Shown here piece by piece: positions 1 to 4,504 of a stretch of DNA of 5,141 bases. Every line of letters begins with the position of its first letter. Positions within the stretch are counted from its first letter, which is position 1. The stretch is from Acidobacteriaceae bacterium. Lineage in GTDB: Bacteria > Acidobacteriota > Terriglobia > Terriglobales > Acidobacteriaceae. The position numbers and the translations under genes were made by a program. The notes beneath the pieces are model-generated. The model saw nothing but the letters and a program-made list of their open reading frames with translations, searched no databases and was not told where the DNA came from. The stretch lies in NCBI GenBank assembly GCA_003165095.1, contig PLSH01000254.1:1-5141 (forward strand), written 5' to 3'.

Positions 1-267
1 CTGCACGGCGAGCCGCTCGGCAAGTACTGGCTCCATGGCCTGGGGCACATGATCGGCATCGATGTGCACGATCCGGCCCAGTACCCGGCCGTGCTCAAGC
101 CCGGCATGGTGTTTACCATCGAGCCCGGCATTTATATTCCCGAGGAAAAACTCGGCGTGCGCATCGAGTGCGACTTCCTGGTGGGCGCTGACGGAAAGTT
201 GATCGACCTTGACGCCGCGCTGCCGCACACCGCGGACGACGTGGAAGCAGCGATGAAGACGAAGTGA
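1..267 (+). CDS. pepP: Xaa-Pro aminopeptidase (M24B, PepP-like), C-terminal part; 5' end outside window
   Basis: This is the last 88 codons of a metallopeptidase that removes an N-terminal residue ahead of proline, normally a cytoplasmic dinuclear-metal enzyme. The frame is open from base 1. The visible part holds three pita-bread landmarks: the [13 protein letters not shown] block (residues 12-24 of the fragment), whose second His (16) corresponds to the PepP metal-ligand His, with the VHD His at 23; TIEPGIYIP with ligand Glu 41; and GVRIE with ligand Glu 56. E. coli PepP has a very similar HGLSHWLGLDVHD block, which is why I prefer PepP to the methionine aminopeptidase branch. Position after the last Glu is Cys-Asp rather than the more usual Asp-Asp, which is unlikely to matter. 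The C-terminus ends normally about 30 residues after the last ligand. The two N-terminal metal-binding Asp residues lie outside the window. Family assignment is firm; the exact symbol is less so. Confidence 0.9.
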   Translation: MHGEPLGKYWLHGLGHMIGIDVHDPAQYPAVLKPGMVFTIEPGIYIPEEKLGVRIECDFLVGADGKLIDLDAALPHTADDVEAAMKTK

Positions 268-283
268 GAAGCTGGTGAGAATC

Positions 284-646
284 ATGGACTCGCGCGACCA
301 GATGGAACCCGAACAACTCGACACGCTCAGCCGCGCCTTCAGCGAGCAACTGCTGGCTTGCCTCGACGAGTGCGCGCGCGGACGCCGCGGCTTGTTTTCA
401 GAATTCATTGGCGACGACGACCAGGAGTTCTGGCCTGAAGCGGCTCGGCTGCGCGAGCTTGCGGTCGCGCTGCAAAGCATTTTTGCGCAGCAGGAAGAGC
501 GGAACGCGCTGTGCGACGAGTTCCTTGACCTGTGCTCAATGCACGGCGAATATCATCCGGGAGAACGCAAGCTGGCCCGCTCGTTGCTTGAGCGCATCGA
601 GCGCGGAGAAGTGGGCTCGCCCACTGAAGAGAAAAAGCCCTGGTGA
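284..646 (+). CDS. hypothetical small acidic helical protein
   Basis: I do not recognise a family for this protein of about 120 residues. It is soluble, without signal peptide or membrane segment, and rich in Glu, Arg, Leu and Ala in patterns suggesting mostly alpha helix. Four Cys residues are scattered and do not form a zinc-site spacing. It begins 16 nt after the aminopeptidase stop, in the same direction, so cotranscription is likely. Two starts are possible: ATG at 284, which I chose because GGTGAG lies 4 nt upstream, or GTG at 275 in the same frame (123 aa), with GAGAAG just upstream. Two long open frames overlap it on either strand, but their Arg/Ser-rich composition looks like out-of-frame translation. 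The tail (GSPTEEKKPW) is probably disordered. Position suggests a housekeeping-linked conserved hypothetical, not part of the toxin-antitoxin cluster. The function is unknown. Confidence 0.7.
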   Translation: MDSRDQMEPEQLDTLSRAFSEQLLACLDECARGRRGLFSEFIGDDDQEFWPEAARLRELAVALQSIFAQQEERNALCDEFLDLCSMHGEYHPGERKLARSLLERIERGEVGSPTEEKKPW

Positions 647-664
647 CCGAACGCAGTTTCGGCG

Positions 665-705
665 TTTCCCATCCTTCCGCAGGCTGCGTGCGGAAGGATG
701 GGAAA
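665..705. terminator. perfect 17-bp hairpin in convergent gap, probable bidirectional terminator
   Basis: The arms 665-681 and 689-705 are perfect reverse complements (17 bp) around a 7-nt loop. The hairpin lies between the stop of the rightward hypothetical gene (646) and the stop of the leftward barrel gene (723), where a shared terminator is expected. Neither side is followed by a real T-tract: the outermost pairs are three A-T pairs, followed by TACTT on the + strand and CGCCG on the - strand. It may stop polymerase weakly, or act mainly as an RNA end stabiliser. Confidence 0.6.
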
Positions 706-722
706 TACTTGCCGGCAGTCAG

Positions 723-1598
723 TTAGAAGCGAATGCCAACGCTCACCGGAACCACCTTCGTGCCCGCGCCCACCGTGGTTACGCCCAGGCCATTCGGGGT
801 GATGCCGTTCACCGCCGGAGTCAGCACGTCCAGATAGCGAACCTCGGCGAACAGCCGGTTCTTGCCTTCTCCATAGATGCCGCCCAACCGGCGCTGAAAG
901 CCCGCGCCGATGTTAAATCCGCCCTGGTTCGAGGAGAAGTGGCCCACGACCACGTTTTCAGTCACAACGCCACAACCGTAATACTCGCAGTACTCTTCGT
1001 CCTCGGGATCGGTGAAGCTTGTGACCTTGCGGTAGAAGCCTCCGCCGCCGGTCACATACACGTCGTTGGTGGCCTTCGGGAACAGGTCGATAACCGGCGC
1101 CAGGGTGACAGACCAGATGTGCGCGTGACCGCCGGTCGCACCGGCTTCGGCGATCAGCGCACCCGGAATCTTGTCGTCGAGGAACTGGTACTCGGCAAGC
1201 ACTGCGAGGTGCTTGTTTAGGTTGTATCCGCCGCCGCCGGTGAATTGGCCGCCCCAGGTGATGTACTGCTTGTCGGCAGCCGGAGCGTTGACGCCGCCGC
1301 TGGCCTCGAAGGCCAGGTGGCTCACCGCATTATGCTTCCAGCCCCCACCCTCCTGGCCTGCAGCCGCGCCCGACCCTCCCCCGGCGGAGGGCGCGGAGGT
1401 TTCCGCGAAGAGGCTATTCGGTCCGGCCGCATCGGCAAACTCAAGCGAACTGGATTCGGTGGACGATGAAAAACCGGGCGCGCCGGCCTGGTTCTGGGAT
1501 GCAGTGGACTGCGCACTCGCCAAGCAGGCTGCCAACAGAGCCGCAGACCCTGCGAAACTCACACGCCGCAGAAGCGGCATTGAAGCGTGAAATGTCAT
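723..1598 (-). CDS. outer-membrane beta-barrel protein, OmpA/OmpW-like fold, with N-terminal linker
   Basis: This is a predicted exported outer-membrane protein of 291 residues. The N-terminus is a signal peptide: Arg-Arg at 11-12, a hydrophobic stretch 13-27, then an ASA-Q cleavage-like site near 29/30. An LAAC sequence at 22-25 also fits a lipobox, so lipidation at Cys25 is possible. Residues 30-88 are a low-complexity Ser/Gly/Ala linker. Residues about 92-291 show alternating, glycine-rich beta strands (for example GGQFTGGGGYNLN, HLAVLAEYQF, NRLFAEVRYLDV) and end VPVSVGIRF, a terminal-Phe pattern typical of BAM-inserted barrels. The size suits about eight strands. A loop at 197-209 is acidic and holds Cys204 and Cys209, a possible disulfide. 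Start at 1598 is supported by AGAGG 7 nt upstream; Met7 is a weaker alternative. It stands alone, with no obvious functional partner. The exact function (pore, adhesin or structural) cannot be told. Confidence 0.85.
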   Translation of the reverse strand: MTFHASMPLLRRVSFAGSAALLAACLASAQSTASQNQAGAPGFSSSTESSSLEFADAAGPNSLFAETSAPSAGGGSGAAAGQEGGGWKHNAVSHLAFEASGGVNAPAADKQYITWGGQFTGGGGYNLNKHLAVLAEYQFLDDKIPGALIAEAGATGGHAHIWSVTLAPVIDLFPKATNDVYVTGGGGFYRKVTSFTDPEDEEYCEYYGCGVVTENVVVGHFSSNQGGFNIGAGFQRRLGGIYGEGKNRLFAEVRYLDVLTPAVNGITPNGLGVTTVGAGTKVVPVSVGIRF

Positions 1599-1605
1599 GT
1601 CGAAA

Positions 1606-1610
1606 CCTCT
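1606..1610 (-). promoter_or_regulatory. ribosome-binding site of the barrel gene
   Basis: On the minus strand this reads AGAGG, 7 nt before the ATG at 1598. It decides the start over the in-frame Met codon six codons downstream, which has no comparable site. I found no convincing sigma70 -35/-10 pair for this gene in 1611-1740; TCTAAT at 1668-1663 is the best -10 match but lacks a -35. Confidence 0.6.
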
Positions 1611-1752
1611 AGGATTAATTTGTGTTTAAGTGCAGCCAGGCGGTTTTTCACCCGGCACTTGAATTAGACACCAAATCTGGCCAGAGGTTGCGTGCCGGCC
1701 GAAAGGCAGCTCTCGGCAGTCGCCTGGCCGGGAGTGCCGCTATATTCAGAAG

Positions 1753-1814
1753 GTGCCACCATCTGCATAAAGTATCACTTAACCATAATGTGGCACTATA
1801 ATAAAAAGTGCCAC
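1753..1814 (+). promoter_or_regulatory. vapB1 promoter with palindromic operator over the -10
   Basis: A consensus -10 TATAAT lies at 1797-1802, ahead of vapB1. It sits inside an inverted repeat with perfect 8-bp arms, GTGGCACT (1790-1797) and AGTGCCAC (1807-1814), around a 9-nt AT spacer. A third copy of GTGCCAC occurs at 1753-1759, and a degenerate one (AGTATCACTT) at 1771-1780. No good -35 is visible at the right distance, which would suit a promoter dependent on, or controlled by, a bound regulator. AbrB/MazE-fold antitoxins typically repress their own operon by binding such palindromes, so VapB1/VapB2 with VapC are the expected ligands (inference). The predicted transcript start would be near 1809. 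Confidence 0.65.
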
Positions 1815-1818
1815 TGAC

Positions 1819-1825
1819 AGGAGGG
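1819..1825 (+). promoter_or_regulatory. ribosome-binding site of vapB1
   Basis: AGGAGGG lies 4 nt before the ATG at 1830. The same leader, with one extra G (AGGAGGGG at 2130-2137), precedes the second antitoxin, showing that the leader was duplicated with the gene. Confidence 0.75.
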
Positions 1826-1829
1826 AAAC

Positions 1830-2081
1830 ATGGGACTTCAAACTCGGATACGCCTGAGTGAAAAGGGCCGCCTGGTCATTCCGGCAGCGATGCGCGAAGC
1901 GCTTGGGATGGCCGTTGGCGGGGTGCTCGATTTGCGCGTCGAAGACGGCGAACTGCGCATTGCGACGATGCGTGAGCGCATTCGTCGCGTGCAGGAGCGG
2001 ACCCGGCGGATTATCCCACCGGGAGTCAGTCTTTCAGAGGAACTGAGCGCGGAACGGCGCGAGGCGGCAAAGCATGAATGA
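1830..2081 (+). CDS. vapB: VapB1, AbrB/MazE-type antitoxin without an intact toxin
   Basis: This is an 83-residue antitoxin with an N-terminal swapped-hairpin (AbrB/SpoVT-like) DNA-binding domain at about residues 3-48: the EKGRLVIPAAMREALG block followed by VGGVLDLRVEDGELRI. A C-terminal arm at 50-83 normally wraps the PIN toxin. It is about 63% identical (52 of 83 positions counted by eye) to VapB2, and the last 13 residues are identical. Its stop overlaps the start of the vapC1 remnant by 8 nt (ATGAATGA), the usual coupled vapBC arrangement. The toxin partner is broken after about 16-20 codons, so VapB1 is an orphan. It may still repress the operon, or cross-neutralise VapC2. It is first in the operon, behind the only recognisable promoter. 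Family assignment is firm; the retained function is inference. Confidence 0.88.
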   Translation: MGLQTRIRLSEKGRLVIPAAMREALGMAVGGVLDLRVEDGELRIATMRERIRRVQERTRRIIPPGVSLSEELSAERREAAKHE

Positions 2082-2223
2082 GGTTGTGTTGGACGCCTCC
2101 GCGATTGCGATGGTGGTGTCACTCAAGGAAGGAGGGGAAACATGGAACTTCGGGATCGTGGCCAAATCGGCGAAAAGGGCAGGATTGTTATCCCGGCTGC
2201 AATGCGGGAGGCGCTCGGGATAA
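2074..2223 (+). pseudogene. vapC1 remnant: PIN-domain N-terminus fused to out-of-frame vapB2 sequence
   Basis: An ATG at 2074, overlapping the end of vapB1, opens a 49-codon frame that starts MNEVVLDASAIAMVV. This matches the start of VapC2 (MNKAVLDASVILAVL), including the first catalytic Asp at position 7 in the LDAS motif. Homology fades after about codon 16-22. From codon 23 on the frame reads through the vapB2 coding region in another frame and stops at TAA 2221-2223. The other PIN acidic residues are absent, so it cannot be a nuclease. The tail of the stub also contains the leader of vapB2: GTGTCACT at 2115-2122 resembles the right arm of the operator upstream of vapB1, followed by the shared GGAGGGGAAACATGG. 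The break point is thus near 2115-2130. Translation of the stub could still carry ribosomes toward vapB2. Confidence 0.8.
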
Positions 2224-2393
2224 GCGTAGGCGACTCGGTGGTCCTTTGCGTGAAGGACGACGAATTGCGCATTTCGACGTTAAGGGGCAGAATCAGGCGC
2301 GCCCAGCGAAATGTGCGTCACCTCGCTCCGCCGGGAACCCTGGTTTCAGACGAATTGAGCGCTGAGCGGCGCGAGGCGGCAAAGCATGAATAA
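2142..2393 (+). CDS. vapB: VapB2, AbrB/MazE-type antitoxin
   Basis: This 83-residue antitoxin has the same two-part layout as VapB1: DNA-binding hairpin domain at about 8-48 (GEKGRIVIPAAMREALGI, then VGDSVVLCVKDDELRI) and a basic, Pro-containing C-terminal arm (50-83). AGGAGGGG lies 4 nt before the ATG. There is no separate promoter: the leader is preceded directly by the vapC1 stub and only one operator-like half site (GTGTCACT, 2115-2122), so expression probably depends on the promoter ahead of vapB1. The end overlaps the vapC2 start by 8 nt (ATGAATAA), indicating translational coupling. The tail ELSAERREAAKHE is identical to that of VapB1; a 24-nt identical stretch runs through it. The presumed role is to bind and block VapC2 and, with it, repress the operon. 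Confidence 0.9.
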   Translation: MELRDRGQIGEKGRIVIPAAMREALGISVGDSVVLCVKDDELRISTLRGRIRRAQRNVRHLAPPGTLVSDELSAERREAAKHE

Positions 2394-2772
2394 GGCCGTG
2401 CTCGATGCATCCGTCATCCTCGCGGTGCTCTTTCATGAACGTGGCGCCGAGAAGATGACCGACGAGATCATGGATTGGGCCGTGGTCAGCGCGGTCAATT
2501 TGGCCGAAGTTCAAAGCAAACTGGTAAAAATGGGCCATCCCCCCGAAAATGCCTGGGCTGATGCCCTTTTGCTGGAGACAGCCCCTGAACCCTTCACTGC
2601 AGACCACGCCAGGATCGCCGGCGATCTGATCGCAACGACGGAGAAATTCGGACTGTCGTTGGGCGCCCGCTCCTGCCTGGCGTTGGCGATTGCGCTCAAA
2701 GCTCCCGTCTACACCACCGAGCAGGCTTGGAGAAATCTGAAGATAGGCGTTCCGATCCACGTGATCCGGTGA
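2386..2772 (+). CDS. vapC: VapC2, PIN-domain toxin with altered catalytic site
   Basis: This is a 128-residue, full-length type II toxin of the PIN endoribonuclease family; relatives cleave tRNA or rRNA using Mg2+ held by four acidic residues. Visible landmarks are Asp7 (VLDAS), Glu41 in SAVNLAEV, the LSLGARSCLALAIAL helix at 90-104 and TTEQAW at 110-115. In this VapC subfamily the third motif is normally LSLGDRACLAL; here the Asp is Ala94 (codon GCC at 2665-2667, one base from GAC). The fourth motif, usually TADRAW, has Glu112. Two of the four acidic sites are therefore changed, and loss at 94 could abolish activity. The gene overlaps vapB2 by 8 nt and is last in the + strand operon. Its 3' end and about 25 nt of downstream sequence are echoed by the remnant at 4406-4504. 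The family call is firm; inactivity is inference. Confidence 0.9.
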   Translation: MNKAVLDASVILAVLFHERGAEKMTDEIMDWAVVSAVNLAEVQSKLVKMGHPPENAWADALLLETAPEPFTADHARIAGDLIATTEKFGLSLGARSCLALAIALKAPVYTTEQAWRNLKIGVPIHVIR

Positions 2773-2787
2773 GGCGGATCATGCTTG

Positions 2788-2837
2788 TGCAGCCGGCAAC
2801 GAAGAGCCTTGGATACGAAGAATTGCAGCCGGCAACG
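2788..2837 (+). repeat. 14-bp direct repeat between convergent vapC2 and the CPBP gene
   Basis: TGCAGCCGGCAACG occurs at 2788-2801 and again at 2824-2837, 36 bp apart start to start, in the 91-bp gap between the two stop codons. Both copies have CCGGC cores. No strong terminator hairpin was seen in this gap. The role is unknown; the repeat may be a small tandem duplication scar. Confidence 0.45.
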
Positions 2838-2863
2838 GATTCCGCTTCTCCGCTCGCGGCAAC

Positions 2864-3634
2864 TTACCGGAATGGGGTGGGGATTACATTGAAAACGTCT
2901 GCCCATGCATGCGCAATCATGCCTGGCCGCAGGCTCTTGCGCCACTGTGCGAGGATTCCGAAGAGTGCCCCAAGCACCGAGATCAGGATCACCTGCTTGA
3001 CTCCCTGGTACCAGTGGCAGATTCCGAACAGAACGGCCTGCCCCAGCACGGCGAACGCGGCGCTTCGCGTCAACGCCAGAAATTGCTTTTGGAAATAGCC
3101 GCGAAACACCAACTCCTCGCAAAATCCGGAGGTCATCGACATGACGACCCAGAGCGTGACCTCAATTGCTCCCAGCGGGTTTACAAATTGGAGCGATCCG
3201 GCATGACTGGGGCGTCCCACAAAACTGCTGAGCGCTCCCACCCCCTCAAATACGATCCAAAACCCCGCGGCAATGGCGACGTCGCGCAGCACTTGCCTCA
3301 AGTTCATCCAGCGTCCGCCTATGATGTCGCGAAGCCGGGCCGCGCCTGGCACAAGTCCGCCAAGCCAGATGTACATGGCCATCGCCCACTGAGAGCCTAT
3401 AACGAATAAATAGTGGACTGCGTTTCCGTGATGCTGCTCGCCAACTGCAAGGCTGTGGCTTTGCCATCTGAAAGTGACCCAGACAAATGCCGGCAGGATG
3501 ATCAGCAGGCCCACCGTGTGCCACAAAGGCGCGATCTGCGCGGCCTTCGCTCGCGATGCCGGCTGTCCCGCATTGGTTTCCATGGGTCGCATCCAAACCA
3601 TCCGAATCCTGCGCCGCCCCCTGCGGGCGAGCAT
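2864..3634 (-). CDS. CPBP-family (CAAX/Abi) intramembrane glutamic endopeptidase
   Basis: This polytopic membrane protein of about 256 residues carries the CPBP (Rce1-like) signature. Motif 1 is EELVFRG with Glu173, Glu174 and Arg178; motif 2 is FGICH with His207; motif 3 is HAWADVFN with His242, Asp246 and Asn249. Hydrophobic segments are visible around 40-56, 73-95, 115-138, 155-171, 191-206, 212-229 and 238-251. Eukaryotic relatives cut CAAX proteins; bacterial members are linked to bacteriocin immunity, abortive infection and regulated proteolysis, and the substrate here is unknown. All catalytic residues are present, so it is probably active. The start at 3634 is 6 nt after the higA stop with GCGGAA just upstream; Met12, Met15 and Met18 are alternatives, and the first 17 residues are unusually Arg-rich. 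It is the third gene of a likely higB-higA-CPBP operon. The family assignment is strong; a role in toxin control is speculation. Confidence 0.88.
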   Translation of the reverse strand: MLARRGRRRIRMVWMRPMETNAGQPASRAKAAQIAPLWHTVGLLIILPAFVWVTFRWQSHSLAVGEQHHGNAVHYLFVIGSQWAMAMYIWLGGLVPGAARLRDIIGGRWMNLRQVLRDVAIAAGFWIVFEGVGALSSFVGRPSHAGSLQFVNPLGAIEVTLWVVMSMTSGFCEELVFRGYFQKQFLALTRSAAFAVLGQAVLFGICHWYQGVKQVILISVLGALFGILAQWRKSLRPGMIAHAWADVFNVIPTPFR

Positions 3635-3640
3635 TTCCGC

Positions 3641-3928
3641 TCACACACGTTTGGCGACTAGTTTGACGTCAAGTTCCATCCCCATCGCATCCGCGTAGCG
3701 CATCAGGGTTCGCATGGTCACGTTCTCCGGCCTGCGCTCTGTTCTGCTCAACTGGGGTGTGCTGGTCCCCATCGCGACCGCCAACTGTGCCTGCGTCAGT
3801 CCCTTGCTCTTTCGCTGCTTGGCCAGTTCCAGGCCAATCGCCAGCAGTCGGACCTCTTCCTTGTACCCCTGGCGTACTGCCGGGATTTGCAGTTGCTGCT
3901 CGACGAACTCGTCCCAGGCTGTTTTCAT
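3641..3928 (-). CDS. higA: HigA-like antitoxin, XRE-family helix-turn-helix
   Basis: This 95-residue protein has a Cro/C1-type helix-turn-helix at about 30-88. The core is LTQAQLAVAMGTSTPQLSRTER (44-65): a first helix TQAQLAVAM and a recognition helix around STPQLSRTE. TMRTLMRYADAMGMELDV is the typical fourth and fifth helix region. The N-terminal 28 residues include WDEFVEQQL, as is common in HigA proteins paired with Gp49-like toxins. Its ATG overlaps the toxin stop by 4 nt (ATGA), and GGAGAG lies several bases upstream within the toxin gene. The toxin-first order is the HigBA order. Expected roles are neutralising the toxin and binding the palindrome at 4359-4376 ahead of higB. The stop is 6 nt before the CPBP start. 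Confidence 0.9.
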   Translation of the reverse strand: MKTAWDEFVEQQLQIPAVRQGYKEEVRLLAIGLELAKQRKSKGLTQAQLAVAMGTSTPQLSRTERRPENVTMRTLMRYADAMGMELDVKLVAKRV

Positions 3929-4347
3929 CGCTTTTCTCTCCCACTCCCGCGGGGCTCCTGTTTACCGGATTGCCCCTGTTTCGATCCATGCCCTCTCGAC
4001 TCATGCGCGACCATTCTATGCAGCGCCAACCGGATTTCCGGCGGAGGCACCGCCTCTGTGTTCTTCGCAAAACCGTTCAGAAGTATGCAAGTCCGCCGAT
4101 CGTCGAAGAAGTAAAGCACCCTGTAGCGGGTTTTGCCCAAACGCAGGCGAAGTTCCCTCAACCTGCCCTCGATCTGCGATGTATAAGGAAAGTCGAGCGA
4201 AGGCCCATGATCCTTGAGCAGTTGAATCCTGGCGATGAGCTTTCCTCGCACTTCTTCCGGCAACCCCAGCATCCAATCCCGTACCGGCAGAGCTTCTTCG
4301 TTTCCCTTGAAAAACTCGACGCTCCAACCCGTAGGGTCCTTCTGCAT
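3925..4347 (-). CDS. higB: HigB-like toxin, RelE superfamily (phage Gp49-like)
   Basis: This predicted ribosome-dependent mRNA interferase has about 140 residues. The Gp49/RelE core spans about residues 8-116: VEFF, a helical section LPEEVRGKLIARIQLLKDHG, the PYTSQIEGRLRELRLRLGKTRYRVLYFF strands with basic residues, ILLNGFAKNTEAVPP and a closing helix EIRLALHRM (residue numbers counted from the GTG at 4350). The last 25 or so residues (HESRGHGSKQGQSGKQEPR...) are a basic, low-complexity tail not typical of the family. I start at ATG 4347; GTG 4350 is directly before it. No Shine-Dalgarno is visible, and a -10-like GATAAA at 4364-4359 would place the transcript start within a few bases of the ATG, so translation may be leaderless. 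It is first of three closely packed genes: higA overlaps its stop by 4 nt, and the CPBP gene follows. Confidence 0.88.
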   Translation of the reverse strand: MQKDPTGWSVEFFKGNEEALPVRDWMLGLPEEVRGKLIARIQLLKDHGPSLDFPYTSQIEGRLRELRLRLGKTRYRVLYFFDDRRTCILLNGFAKNTEAVPPPEIRLALHRMVAHESRGHGSKQGQSGKQEPRGSGREKR

Positions 4348-4358
4348 CACATCGGCAT

Positions 4359-4388
4359 TTTATCAAAAATGATAAACAGACGGTTGAA
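4359..4388 (-). promoter_or_regulatory. higBA promoter with palindromic operator
   Basis: The inverted repeat TTTATCA (4359-4365) and TGATAAA (4370-4376), with a 4-nt A spacer, lies 11 nt upstream of the higB ATG. On the minus strand the downstream arm contains GATAAA (4364-4359), a plausible -10. TTCAAC (4388-4383) is a weak -35 at an 18-nt spacing. An operator covering the -10 is the standard layout for autorepression by a HigA-type helix-turn-helix protein (inference). The -35 falls in sequence that may belong to the vapC remnant. Confidence 0.55.
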
Positions 4389-4405
4389 AATTTGCAGGTA
4401 GATCG

Positions 4406-4504
4406 TGTTTTGCCCTGGCAATCGCGCTCAACGCCCCGGTTTACACGGCGGAACAGCTTTGGAGAAACCTGAATGCCGGCATCCCGATTCATGTGATTCG
4501 GTGA
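4406..4504 (+). pseudogene. vapC C-terminal remnant (last 32 codons)
   Basis: Read in frame to the TGA at 4502-4504, this gives CFALAIALNAPVYTAEQLW followed by RNLNAGIPIHVIR. It is the C-terminus of a PIN toxin: 25 of 32 residues match VapC2 (97-128), and about 72 of 99 bases match. Of the 27 base differences, 19 are at third codon positions, so the two sequences diverged while under protein-level selection, and this is not a fresh copy. Upstream similarity is ragged. ACGGTTGAAAATTTG at 4380-4394 resembles the VapC2 region coding TEKFG, and GAT-CGT at 4401-4406 reads Asp-Arg as in the usual GDR motif, but one frame later, so small deletions are likely. There is no start codon or promoter, and the higB promoter abuts it on the other strand. 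Similarity to VapC2's downstream sequence continues about 25 nt past the stop. Confidence 0.85.

Noticed and set aside
408..1220. A 270-codon open frame on the + strand across the hypothetical gene, the hairpin and the barrel gene
   Set aside because: It crosses a convergent gene boundary and a perfect hairpin, has Arg/Ala/Ser-rich composition, and is antisense to a clear barrel protein with a signal peptide. It is a shadow frame of GC-rich DNA.
1694..1731. CCGGCC and GGCCGG inverted repeat with an inner GCCGA/TCGGC pair upstream of the vapB1 operator
   Set aside because: The arms are only 5-6 bp, GC-rich and separated by a long loop. This is expected by chance and has no T-tract.
2909..3409. 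A 166-codon open frame on the + strand opposite the CPBP gene
   Set aside because: It lies antisense to the catalytic motifs of the protease and has a composition typical of reverse translation, with no ribosome-binding site of note.
3757..4401. A 214-codon open frame on the + strand opposite higA and higB
   Set aside because: It is antisense to two well-supported family members with a 4-nt overlap; its Pro/Arg/Ser-rich product resembles no domain I know.
1830..4504. Possible CRISPR array or insertion sequence in the accessory cluster
   Set aside because: No regularly spaced repeats, transposase frame, terminal inverted repeats or clear target-site duplication were found. The repeated sequences are explained by paralogous vap genes.
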